Positions 7,859 to 15,699 of a DNA stretch of 64,000 bases are shown here, piece by piece. The notes below the pieces were generated by a model, which ran no database searches, was not told where the DNA came from, and was given only the letters and a program-made list of their open reading frames with translations. The stretch's first letter is position 1. Every line of letters begins with the position of its first letter. The stretch comes from CAZEHJ01 sp964512485. GTDB lineage: Bacteria > Bacteroidota > Rhodothermia > Rhodothermales > UBA10348. Where the stretch lies: positions 1 through 64,000 of the forward strand of contig CAZEHJ010000001.1 of the NCBI GenBank assembly GCA_964512485.1, written 5' to 3'. The position numbers and the translations under genes were made by a program.

Positions 7859-9014
7859 CAAGAAAGCGACGAACGGGCACGAGCATCATCTGGGCTTAAA
7901 GCTCAATGCGACTCCCGGACTGGGACCTCGTCTACAGCGACGCCTCTATACCCGGTTTGGATCGGCCGGTGTCATCGAACGACAATCTTCGAAGTCACTG
8001 CAATCTGTTGAAGGCATAGGTCCGGGTACGGCGGCACGGATCGAACACCAGATGAGGACCGTGGCAGACGACGATGTCTCCCGGCAGACCAGACGATTGA
8101 GTTCAGGAGATTTGTCGCTCGTCTCACTGTCAGATTCAGGCTATCCGCCATTATTGCGTGAGATCGATGATCCTCCACCTGTGCTCTGGGTAAGAGGGCA
8201 AATCAATGTCTCGAAAGGCAAACATATAGGAATCGTAGGAACGCGCCGTGCGTCGGCCTACGGCCGACGCACGGCGCACCGACTGGCCTTTCAGTTGGCG
8301 TCCGCTGGTTTGAGCGTAGTGAGCGGCCTCGCGTACGGGATCGACAGGGCCGCCCACGAAGGAGCACTCGATGCTGGAGGAAAGACGATCGCGGTGTTGG
8401 GCTCCGGTCTCGACAGAGTCTACCCCCGCGAGCACACGGAATTGGCCCGTCGCATAGCCCGATCGGGTTGTCTTCTATCGGAATTGCCGCCTGACGCCGA
8501 ACCCGAGCCCCACAATTTCCCGGTCCGAAATCGAATCATCAGTGGCCTGTGCCAGGCAGTGATCGTGGTTGAGGCATTCGAAAGAGCTGGCGCATTGATC
8601 ACATCGAGAAGCGCAATCGATCAGAACAGGGACGTGTACATCGTACCGGGCAGGCTCGATGAAGAGACGTCGAGGGGCGCTAATCTGGCCATTTTAAAGG
8701 GTGAAGGACAAATTCTGTGCTCAATCGAACAGGTGTTATCTGACTACCGGGATCAAGGGATTCTTCCCGAACTCAACTCCGCTCCTGGTCCTGAAAACGC
8801 AAACAATACGCCCCGTTCAAGCCTCGAAACCGCCATTCTTCAAACGCTGGAGGCTGGTGAAACGCACATTGACGATTTGGAGATAGCCCTGGAATATCCT
8901 GGAGGTGAATTGTGGGCTGCGCTCCTGAAGCTGGAATGCGATGACCTCATTCATTCACTTCCCGGCAATCGATTCGAAGCCAGCTCCGGACGTCGCAATA
9001 AGGCCAGAATATAG
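7839..9014 (+). CDS. dprA: DNA-processing protein DprA
   Basis: A 391-residue DprA, which loads RecA on incoming single-stranded DNA during natural transformation. An N-terminal helix-hairpin-helix-like region (about 20-75, VEGIGPGTAARIE) precedes the Rossmann domain with GTRRASAYGRRTA, SGLAYGIDRAAHEGAL, GSGLDRVYPREH and FPVRNRIISGL. A C-terminal winged helix (about 325-385) follows. No ATG fits; the TTG at 7839, overlapping obg by 20 bp, is the most likely start. A perfect 16-bp inverted repeat lies inside the gene, and a 13-bp hairpin begins at the stop codon. A TfoX-C protein lies elsewhere in the window. Confidence 0.92.
   Translation: MAKSASDKKATNGHEHHLGLKLNATPGLGPRLQRRLYTRFGSAGVIERQSSKSLQSVEGIGPGTAARIEHQMRTVADDDVSRQTRRLSSGDLSLVSLSDSGYPPLLREIDDPPPVLWVRGQINVSKGKHIGIVGTRRASAYGRRTAHRLAFQLASAGLSVVSGLAYGIDRAAHEGALDAGGKTIAVLGSGLDRVYPREHTELARRIARSGCLLSELPPDAEPEPHNFPVRNRIISGLCQAVIVVEAFERAGALITSRSAIDQNRDVYIVPGRLDEETSRGANLAILKGEGQILCSIEQVLSDYRDQGILPELNSAPGPENANNTPRSSLETAILQTLEAGETHIDDLEIALEYPGGELWAALLKLECDDLIHSLPGNRFEASSGRRNKARI
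8243..8277 (+). repeat. 16-bp perfect inverted repeat inside dprA
   Basis: The arms are 8243-8258 and 8262-8277, 16 of 16 paired and GC-rich, with the three-base loop TAC. It encodes the Rossmann-fold segment TRRASAYGRRTA, a motif conserved in DprA proteins, so the protein is not disrupted. Such a stem would stall polymerase or ribosome if formed. Confidence 0.9.
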
Positions 9015-9050
9015 AATAGCCGGTCGACCCCACCAGACGACCGGCTATTC
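9014..9050 (+). terminator. 13-bp hairpin after dprA
   Basis: GAATAGCCGGTCG (9014-9026) and CGACCGGCTATTC (9038-9050) pair perfectly across an 11-base loop. The stem starts on the last base of the dprA stop codon. The following bases (agaagtgtta) are not a U-tract, so intrinsic termination would be weak or use another mechanism. Confidence 0.65.
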
Positions 9051-9193
9051 AGAAGTGTTAATCATCAGAGGGAAGATATTGCCAGATTATCCCTTCTGAA
9101 ACACAACATTATGATGCCCACCACACGCGATTGTTACACAGATATTGGCGAAGGAAGAACAATTAGGAAGGTCATTTTTTGGTAAACTCCTGA

Positions 9194-10279
9194 ATGAGCG
9201 AACCCGAAAAACAACCGACAGAAATAGCCTTCAACGTTCCATCCGGATACAAGGAGGCTGAGCGGCTTGATGTATATCTGACTGGCTTCATTCAGAACGC
9301 CACTCGAGCCAAAGTTCAGAAAGGCATCAAGGAGGGACAGGTGGTTGTGAATACGCGCGTTGTCCGCAAACCCTCACACGTAGTCCAGGCGGGAGATGAG
9401 CTTGTCTGCACGATCATGAAGGCTCCGGCTGTAGAGATCCTTCCCGAAGATATCGAGATTGATGTCCGTTACGAAGACGACCATTTAATGGTGGTCAACA
9501 AAGCGCCAGGCATGGTCGTTCATCCGGCACATGGTCATCGTACGGGCACTCTGGTTCACGCTCTTCTATATCACGTGGGCGGAGGATCCATCTTGATGGA
9601 CGATGAAGAGGATGCAGAACTGGATCCGGACACGGGGCTCTCGAATGTCAATCTTCAGCCCCGATATGAAGGCGATGTAGCTCTTCGTCCTGGAATCGTG
9701 CACCGTCTGGACAAGGACACGAGCGGATTACTCGTCGTCGCAAAAAATGACGTCACCCACGTGGCCCTATCTCGTCAGTTTGCGGAGCGGAGCACACGTC
9801 GGAAATATCTGGCAATTGTCTGGGGGACTCCGGACGAGGATGAGGGAACGCTCGATACAGAGCTTGCGAGGGACGTTCGTGATAGACGAAAAATGGCCGT
9901 TGTAGCGCCGGGAAAAGGGAAACGAGCCATCACGCACTACAAAACGATTGAGAAGTTCGGTTATACGACTATGACCCAGTTCCGCCTCGAAACCGGACGC
10001 ACCCATCAGATCAGGGTCCATGCTGCCCACTTGAAGCATCCAATATTCGGAGATGTTACCTACGGAGGGGATCGGATCAGATACGGCAAGGACGAGGGAC
10101 AGCGGCGTGCATTCTATAAAAACCTGTTCAAGATGCTGCCAAGGCAGGCACTTCATGCCGCTTCACTCGGATTCAAGCATCCCGCAACCGGAAAGGAAAT
10201 GGATTTCGATGCCGAGCTTCCCCAAGACATGCAAGATGTTGTTGAGCGGTTGCGTTCGTTTGATATCGTGCGCATGTAG
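9194..10279 (+). CDS. rluD: RluD-type 23S rRNA pseudouridine synthase
   Basis: A 361-residue RluA-family pseudouridine synthase, expected to modify helix 69 of 23S rRNA. An S4 RNA-binding domain (about 20-85) precedes the catalytic domain with NKAPGMVVHPAHGH and the active-site motif HRLDKDTSG, where the Asp after Leu is catalytic. The downstream ETGRTHQIRVH motif is intact. About 30 acidic residues (DDEEDAELDPDTG...) are inserted just before the catalytic motif compared with E. coli RluD. The exact target (RluC versus RluD type) is inferred from the S4 domain and overall order. Confidence 0.9.
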   Translation: MSEPEKQPTEIAFNVPSGYKEAERLDVYLTGFIQNATRAKVQKGIKEGQVVVNTRVVRKPSHVVQAGDELVCTIMKAPAVEILPEDIEIDVRYEDDHLMVVNKAPGMVVHPAHGHRTGTLVHALLYHVGGGSILMDDEEDAELDPDTGLSNVNLQPRYEGDVALRPGIVHRLDKDTSGLLVVAKNDVTHVALSRQFAERSTRRKYLAIVWGTPDEDEGTLDTELARDVRDRRKMAVVAPGKGKRAITHYKTIEKFGYTTMTQFRLETGRTHQIRVHAAHLKHPIFGDVTYGGDRIRYGKDEGQRRAFYKNLFKMLPRQALHAASLGFKHPATGKEMDFDAELPQDMQDVVERLRSFDIVRM

Positions 10280-10413
10280 CGGTGCTTTGTTAATATTGTT
10301 CTGAAACAAGTAAATCTCGCCGAAAAGGGTGTAACCAAAGACCTTTCTTGGTAGATTGCGGCCCGAATTATTGGAATACCGATGGAGTCGGATAGACGCA
10401 ATGCGAGGGCAAG

Positions 10414-10878
10414 ATGGATTTAAAAGGTCTGCTGGATATCAGCAATGTTGCGGTCGGAATTGAGGCCGAATCTAAATCATCACTGATCGATGCTGTAATC
10501 GATTTGGTGGCTGATGACGAATCCATCAGTGATGTTGATGAAGTCCGAAATGCGGTGCACGAAAGGGAAGAGAAGATGTCCACGGGCGTCGGAAAAGGAC
10601 TTGCGCTTCCCCATGCCAAGACTTCTGCGGTTACTGGCGTAGTTGCCGCGCTCGCAACCACGAAGAAGCCAGTTGATTTCAGCGCCCTTGATAATGATCC
10701 TGTTCAGATTGTTTTTCTGCTCGTCGGAAAACAGGATGCAAAAGCGCAGCACGTTCGAATTTTGAGTCGCTTCTCCCGGATGATGAATCGCGCGGAAAAT
10801 AGAGATCTGATCCTGTCCGCCAAGACGGGTGAAGAGTTACTGGATCGTATCCACCAGGCCGAAGCCAACTTGAATTGA
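10414..10878 (+). CDS. ptsN: PTS IIA (fructose/nitrogen type) domain protein
   Basis: A 154-residue stand-alone EIIA of the PTS-Fru/Ntr class. The phospho-accepting histidine lies in LALPHAKT after the conserved REEKMSTGVGKG segment. No EIIB or EIIC sugar permease is nearby, so a regulatory EIIA-Ntr role is more likely than sugar uptake. It overlaps the in-frame TTG upstream of hisS and its stop lies 5 bp before the hisS ATG, implying an operon. The upstream 130 bp is the probable promoter region. Confidence 0.88.
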   Translation: MDLKGLLDISNVAVGIEAESKSSLIDAVIDLVADDESISDVDEVRNAVHEREEKMSTGVGKGLALPHAKTSAVTGVVAALATTKKPVDFSALDNDPVQIVFLLVGKQDAKAQHVRILSRFSRMMNRAENRDLILSAKTGEELLDRIHQAEANLN

Positions 10879-10883
10879 TCTGG

Positions 10884-12176
10884 ATGAAGCAATTCAAAAA
10901 CATTCCCGGCACCTTTGATATCCTACCTGATGGACACACATCGGGCGGGGATTTCATTGCGCCGACACGCGTCTGGCTACGACTTGAGGAAGTCGTGCGA
11001 AACGTCATGACCAGGTACGGAGCGTCTGAGATCCGCACCCCGATCTTGGAGCCAACTGAATTGGTTGCCCGAGGAATTGGAGCACTGACCGACATCGTAT
11101 CGAAGGAAATGTTCTCTTTCGAACGCGGAAGCACCCATTATGTGATGAGACCCGAAGTCACTGCTCCCGTAATGCGTGCCTATCTGCAGCACAGCCTTGC
11201 GCAGAAGGGTGGCACACAACGCTTGTTCTACATTGGGCCCTGTTTTAGGGCAGAAAGGCCCCAGAAAGGCAGGTATAGGCAATTTCATCAATTTGGAATC
11301 GAGATAATCGGATCCGAAGACGCGCGAGCAGATGCTGAGTCGATCGCTTCACTTCGTGATATCGTAGTCGAGCTGGGAATAAGCGAGTATACCCTTCGAA
11401 TCAATTCGTTGGGCGATGAGGAGAGTCGGCCCCGATTCAAGCAGGCCCTCATAGATTACCTCACTCCGTTCGCTAACGATCTTTCTGAGGTCAGCCGAAA
11501 TCGTCTGGAGTCCAATCCGTTGCGGATTCTGGATACAAAAAATGAGAAGGAGCAGGAGTTGCTCCAGGATGCACCGCTATTGACCGATTTTATCGATGAC
11601 GAAAGTCGGGCGCATTTCGATTCTGTAAAACAATATCTCACGGATGTCAGGATTGCCTTCGTGGAAGATCCACGACTGGTTCGAGGCCTGGACTACTACA
11701 GCCGCACCGCGTTTGAATTTGAGAGTCCGTCATTGGGAGCTCAGAGTTCCTTTGCCGGTGGAGGCCGCTACGATCTTCTATCGAAAGAGGTGGGCTCCAA
11801 GCAGGTCGTTCCTGCGGTAGGGTTTGCTGCGGGCATTGAGCGGATGATCATGGCGATGTATGCCTCGGGGATGGAAGAATCTCTGGCTGGAAAACCCGAC
11901 GTGTTCATCGTTGCCCTCGGAGACTCTGCGGTTGACTGGACGTTTTCAGCCGCCCAGAAACTTCGCGATGAAGGCCTGAACGTCTCTTACGATTTAAAAG
12001 GCCGTTCCATGAAGGCGCAAATGCGCGAGGCGAATAGACAGAACTCGCGATTTGTAGCCATCGTCGGTGATGACGAACTGGCGTCAGAAGTTGTTCAATT
12101 GAAAAACATGGCTGATTCGAGTCAGGAATCAGTTCCTCTTTCTGATTTACTCTCGATAGTACAAAAACCGGCCTGA
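10884..12176 (+). CDS. hisS: Histidine-tRNA ligase
   Basis: A 430-residue class II synthetase. Motif 1 lies around RTPILEPTEL, motif 2 around IGPCFRAERPQKGRYRQFHQ, and the histidine-specific segments are LVRGLDYYSRTAFEF and FAGGGRYDLL. A C-terminal anticodon-binding domain (about 335-425) follows. The ATG at 10884 fits best; a TTG at 10875 would add three residues and overlap the ptsN stop. Length is normal. Confidence 0.95.
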   Translation: MKQFKNIPGTFDILPDGHTSGGDFIAPTRVWLRLEEVVRNVMTRYGASEIRTPILEPTELVARGIGALTDIVSKEMFSFERGSTHYVMRPEVTAPVMRAYLQHSLAQKGGTQRLFYIGPCFRAERPQKGRYRQFHQFGIEIIGSEDARADAESIASLRDIVVELGISEYTLRINSLGDEESRPRFKQALIDYLTPFANDLSEVSRNRLESNPLRILDTKNEKEQELLQDAPLLTDFIDDESRAHFDSVKQYLTDVRIAFVEDPRLVRGLDYYSRTAFEFESPSLGAQSSFAGGGRYDLLSKEVGSKQVVPAVGFAAGIERMIMAMYASGMEESLAGKPDVFIVALGDSAVDWTFSAAQKLRDEGLNVSYDLKGRSMKAQMREANRQNSRFVAIVGDDELASEVVQLKNMADSSQESVPLSDLLSIVQKPA

Positions 12177-12308
12177 TGGAAGCTGTTAGGACGTTTTAGT
12201 CAGACTGAGATTAAGCGATGGAACGGATTGGCAGGGCAGGGGTTGGCGTTTTCACCAGCTTTTACCGGCTGATCTCCGCACTCGGAAATTCATGAACACG
12301 CTTTATCC

Positions 12309-13241
12309 ATGTACCCCCGTCTGAGCGATATATTTTCTGACTGGTTCGGCTTCAATTTTCCGATCCCTATCAATTCGTTTGGATTCATGGTTGCGCTCGG
12401 GGCCATGTTTGGCGCCTGGCTTTTACAGAAAGAATTTGATCGCATGTACGGGATCAGGCAGCTTTCTGGCGTCAGGATTCCAGATCCGGAGAAGTCTAAG
12501 AAGGGCAAAAAGCGGATGATAACGGTTTCTCCCGCTTACATAGTCGGTACAATTGCCATCATTCTGATAGTGGCCGGATTCCTGGGAGCGAGAGCTTTTC
12601 ACATCTTTGAAAATCTGGACACGTTTTTCCGGAATCCATCGCGAATGATATTCACCACCGGTGGTTTCACGTTCTATGGTGGAATGATCGTGGGTGGCAT
12701 GGGTGTTGTGTATTACGTGCGTAAGAAAGGGCTCGACCTCGGTTCGGTTGCTGACGCGATTGCTCCCGGGGTCATGATCGCCTACGGAATCGGCAGGATC
12801 GGGTGTCAACTGTCCGGGGATGGTGACTGGGGCATTGCGTCAGATGTAGCCGCAAAGCCGGACTGGTTGCCGATGTGGATGTGGGCTGAGACCTACCCCA
12901 ACAATATCATGGGTATCGACCTCTCAGCCACGCCGGTTTATCCAACTCCGATATACGAGTTTATTGCAGCAACACTCATATTTGCGCTGTTGTGGTCGTT
13001 TCGCAAACACGCACATCTGACCGGCTGGCTCTTCTGGGTTTACGTGGTTTTCAACGGTGCTGAGCGCTTCTTCATAGAGAAAATCCGGGTCAACAACCGG
13101 TTCGATATCTTCGGCCAGACCATGACACAGGCGGAGATTATAGCGCTGTTATTGATACTGGTAGGTGTTATCGGAATCTGGAAAACGTGGCCCAAGCGCG
13201 AGCCCACCCAGGTTCCAAAACTTGCAAATCAATCAGGCTAG
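12309..13241 (+). CDS. lgt: Prolipoprotein diacylglyceryl transferase
   Basis: A 310-residue polytopic membrane enzyme that transfers diacylglycerol to the lipobox cysteine of prolipoproteins, such as those encoded at 436, 29227, 53312 and 54654. The conserved GGFTFYGGMIVGG loop (about 115-127), the GRIGCQLSGDGDWG motif (about 160-173) and the TPIYE segment are present. A charged insert (KSKKGKKR, about 62-69) separates the first membrane helices. It ends with a 4-bp convergent overlap with the DDAH-type gene. Confidence 0.94.
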   Translation: MYPRLSDIFSDWFGFNFPIPINSFGFMVALGAMFGAWLLQKEFDRMYGIRQLSGVRIPDPEKSKKGKKRMITVSPAYIVGTIAIILIVAGFLGARAFHIFENLDTFFRNPSRMIFTTGGFTFYGGMIVGGMGVVYYVRKKGLDLGSVADAIAPGVMIAYGIGRIGCQLSGDGDWGIASDVAAKPDWLPMWMWAETYPNNIMGIDLSATPVYPTPIYEFIAATLIFALLWSFRKHAHLTGWLFWVYVVFNGAERFFIEKIRVNNRFDIFGQTMTQAEIIALLLILVGVIGIWKTWPKREPTQVPKLANQSG

Positions 13242-14107
13242 GATCGCATTAACGGTCTGGTGAGGCAGGTAGGGCCTCCCTCGCCGGCGAGAGAAATGTG
13301 TTGGCCCGAATATGTGCGGACGTCGAAGCCCCTGTCTTTCAGCAAATCAATCGTCGCCACATTGCGGCTTTCTATAAGGCATGTTGACTCATCGAGAGCC
13401 AGCACATTGCATCCGATGGTATCGTAGTCCTGGGCAGGAAGTTCGATCAAGTTGAATCCGTAGTCCAGCAATCTCTGTCTGAATATCACAGGCATTAATC
13501 GACTGTAGACCAGTAGGTCTCTGTCGGAAAGAGGCGAAATGAAAGACATCAGATGGAGCACGTCGGAAGGGCCATTCCAGTAGGGCAGAGGAACGGAGAC
13601 AATCTCTGAAACTGAGTTGCCACAGTGTTCGCGCAGTGCTTCGATTCCTTCACGATTAGAGCGAAATCCTTCTCCGACAGCAACGAGGTCAGGTCGCAGC
13701 CACACGATATCCCCTCCTTCGAGCCGTGCCGACGGAGATGAGAGGGAAGAAACTTCAAAGCCGCTTTCCTTCAGGTGGATGCCAACCGCGGACGGTTCGT
13801 CCTGTCTCAACTCCTTTCCCATCGAAGTGGTGAGAAAGCCATTTGCCGTAGTCGCGACCGGATCATGTACGTACAGCGAATCAAGCCCTGTGCAAAAGGT
13901 TGGCGGAAGGATGTCGACCTGCGCCCCGAACTCACTCAACAAACTGATGAACGCGTCCGACTCTCCGCAAGCTTTTTCAAAGTCCGGCTCATACGCGAAA
14001 CGATATTTCTGCCAGTTTTCAGTGAGGTGAGACTGTGAAATGAAACAGTCCCTTGCGTGCGCTACGAGAACACGCTCCAGTCGGGAAGTCATTGAAAAAC
14101 GCTTCAT
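13238..14107 (-). CDS. Dimethylarginine dimethylaminohydrolase / amidinotransferase-fold hydrolase
   Basis: About 289 residues of the guanidino-group-modifying (pentein) fold. Motifs: LEGGD in the middle, a catalytic-His region DVLHLMSFISPL, and the C-terminal cysteine in GEGGPTCLTRPL. This set matches DDAH and related hydrolases acting on arginine derivatives; the exact substrate cannot be assigned. The frame is open to 14176, but starts at 14107 (MKRF) or 14092 (MTSR) remove a segment unlike the family. Divergent from rlmB; 3' end overlaps lgt by 4 bp. A 12-bp palindrome CTCGCCGGCGAG lies in its last codons (13280-13291). Confidence 0.8.
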   Translation of the reverse strand: MKRFSMTSRLERVLVAHARDCFISQSHLTENWQKYRFAYEPDFEKACGESDAFISLLSEFGAQVDILPPTFCTGLDSLYVHDPVATTANGFLTTSMGKELRQDEPSAVGIHLKESGFEVSSLSSPSARLEGGDIVWLRPDLVAVGEGFRSNREGIEALREHCGNSVSEIVSVPLPYWNGPSDVLHLMSFISPLSDRDLLVYSRLMPVIFRQRLLDYGFNLIELPAQDYDTIGCNVLALDESTCLIESRNVATIDLLKDRGFDVRTYSGQHISLAGEGGPTCLTRPLMRS

Positions 14108-14220
14108 ACTGTACTTTTGGCAGGCATCATTCGCCCAGACTTGATTACCTTGAATGGGGCCCGCTCCTCGGGTCATTCCGCGAAGAATACGAAAGCCGAT
14201 TCATCCAAGTCAGGGTCAAG

Positions 14221-15000
14221 GTGAACAAGCAAAAGAAATCCGAGTCCTCCGAAGCGCCGCGATTCGTTGCAGGAAGAAACCCCGTTCGCGAACAGCTTGA
14301 AAAAGACACCGCGAGGGTCGAAAAAATGTTGCTCCAGAAGGGAGCTTCCGGTTCTCTACTTGCCCTTCGAAATCTTGCTCAATCTGAGGGCGTACCTGTG
14401 CAGTTTGTACCCGCTCAGAAATTGAATGCTCTCGTACCGGGAGTCAATCATCAGGGCGTGTTGTTGAGCATTTCTCCTGTTGACTACATGGATGTTGATG
14501 ATATGCTGACGGCCATCGCACCAGGATTGGACGAAGTCCGACAACACAAACCGGTCGTCGTGATTCTCGATCATATTCAGGATCCGCATAATCTGGGTGC
14601 CATCGCCAGGAGCAGCGCTGCCGCAGGAGCAGGAGGGATGATCATTCCTGACAGGAATGCGGCACCTGTGACTGCGGCGTCCATCAAGACTTCAGCCGGA
14701 ACGATTGGCCATCTGATGATCGCGCGTGTCACCAACCTGTCTCAGGTTATTTCTCAAATGAAAGAGAGAGGGTACTGGATCGTAGGCGCGGAAGGCACAG
14801 GAGATACCTCGTTTGCAGAAATGGACTGGGACCGGCCGATAGGATTGGTTATCGGGAGCGAAGACAAGGGAATGAGCCGGGTAGTTCGAGAAGCCTGCGA
14901 TTATCTCGTGAGCATTCCTGTTCAGTCCGGCGTAGAGTCTCTCAATGCATCCGTGGCTGCAGGAATTCTTCTTTTTCAGGCCCGTCTTTCAAGAATCTGA
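14221..15000 (+). CDS. rlmB: TrmH-family 23S rRNA 2'-O-methyltransferase (RlmB type)
   Basis: A SPOUT methyltransferase expected to methylate a guanosine ribose in 23S rRNA. The N-terminal substrate-binding domain starts FVAGRNPVREQL. The SpoU motifs are NLGAIARSSAAAGAGGMI (motif 1), VIGSEDKGMSR (motif 2) and IPVQSGVESLNASVAAGI (motif 3). The frame is open from 14053, but the GTG at 14221 gives 259 residues, the normal RlmB size, whereas the upstream part resembles no family member. Divergent from the DDAH-type gene. Confidence 0.92.
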   Translation: MNKQKKSESSEAPRFVAGRNPVREQLEKDTARVEKMLLQKGASGSLLALRNLAQSEGVPVQFVPAQKLNALVPGVNHQGVLLSISPVDYMDVDDMLTAIAPGLDEVRQHKPVVVILDHIQDPHNLGAIARSSAAAGAGGMIIPDRNAAPVTAASIKTSAGTIGHLMIARVTNLSQVISQMKERGYWIVGAEGTGDTSFAEMDWDRPIGLVIGSEDKGMSRVVREACDYLVSIPVQSGVESLNASVAAGILLFQARLSRI

Positions 15001-15074
15001 AGCTGGCCGTTGATTCGAATTGGAATGCTGATTCCGATCGACGCGTCAAAGTGGTGCGGCGTTAAAACAAACGA

Positions 15075-15116
15075 CCCCGACTAACCGATGCGGTACCGCG
15101 CAAAGGTCAGTCGGGG
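15075..15116 (+). terminator. Compound hairpin after rlmB
   Basis: CCCCGACT (15075-15082) pairs with AGTCGGGG (15109-15116), enclosing a second perfect palindrome GCGGTACCGC (15090-15099). It lies about 75 bp after the rlmB stop in a convergent intergenic space. It has no U-tract. A structured terminator is the simplest reading. Confidence 0.5.
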
Positions 15117-15189
15117 CGCCCACCTTTCAAGCGCAACCAATCCCTATCGGGACGGTCGACACCTGAAATTCTGGATCAAGCAGAAATTC

Positions 15190-15450
15190 CTAACGCCGAT
15201 TGCCGTTGAGCTTGTAGACGATCTTGCGAATCGTATCAAATTGCAGATACGGGTATTCGTCTCTCAGCATTTCAATCGCATCATATGCTGGTACATTCTG
15301 TCCCCGCATTACGCGAAAAGTTTTCCTGATCTGGTAGTCACGAACTCCCTTTTCACTCAGGAGATTGTGATCGTCCAGAACGTCGTATATATCGTCACTG
15401 ATTAGGCCGTCCAGCGGATTTTCGCTGGTGTGTTCAGTCATTGCCTGCAT
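15190..15450 (-). CDS. Conserved-looking small helical protein of unknown function
   Basis: An 86-residue soluble, charged protein with no signal peptide or membrane helix. The sequence (SDDIYDVLDDHNLLSEKGVR ... EYPYLQFDTIRKIVYKL) looks like two or three helices, with a C-terminal segment resembling a helix-turn-helix recognition helix. I recall no named family. Intermediate spacing to neighbours and a credible start (MQAM, or MTEH three codons later) suggest a real gene. An imperfect hairpin (15165-15189) follows its stop. Confidence 0.6.
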   Translation of the reverse strand: MQAMTEHTSENPLDGLISDDIYDVLDDHNLLSEKGVRDYQIRKTFRVMRGQNVPAYDAIEMLRDEYPYLQFDTIRKIVYKLNGNRR

Positions 15451-15682
15451 GATCTCACTTGTCAGATTCTTGTTGTCAGATAGCCTGTTTCAAGGTCTGG
15501 CGTTTTCCGACGGAGAGGAGGGGCAGTTCCTTACTCCGCAATGAAAGAGTAGGGTAGATCTGACTGGGTGCAAAGTGAATTGACCTGAACGGTACACGCT
15601 GGAGGGCGAGCCGTTTTATATTCTGATCGAGTCGTTCAGGCCGTTTTTCGGTTGGTCGACCCTTCGGCTGAACCGTCAGAAT

Positions 15683-15699
15683 GAACCACTCTATGGTTC
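15683..15699 (-). repeat. Hairpin with the stop codon of the M1-like gene in its loop
   Basis: GAACCA (15683-15688) and TGGTTC (15694-15699) pair perfectly; the five-base loop contains the minus-strand TAG (15691-15693). No U-tract follows on the minus strand. Confidence 0.5.

Noticed and set aside
14053..14220. Upstream extension of the rlmB frame
   Set aside because: The extension resembles no family member and overlaps the divergent DDAH-type start; the GTG at 14221 gives normal RlmB length.
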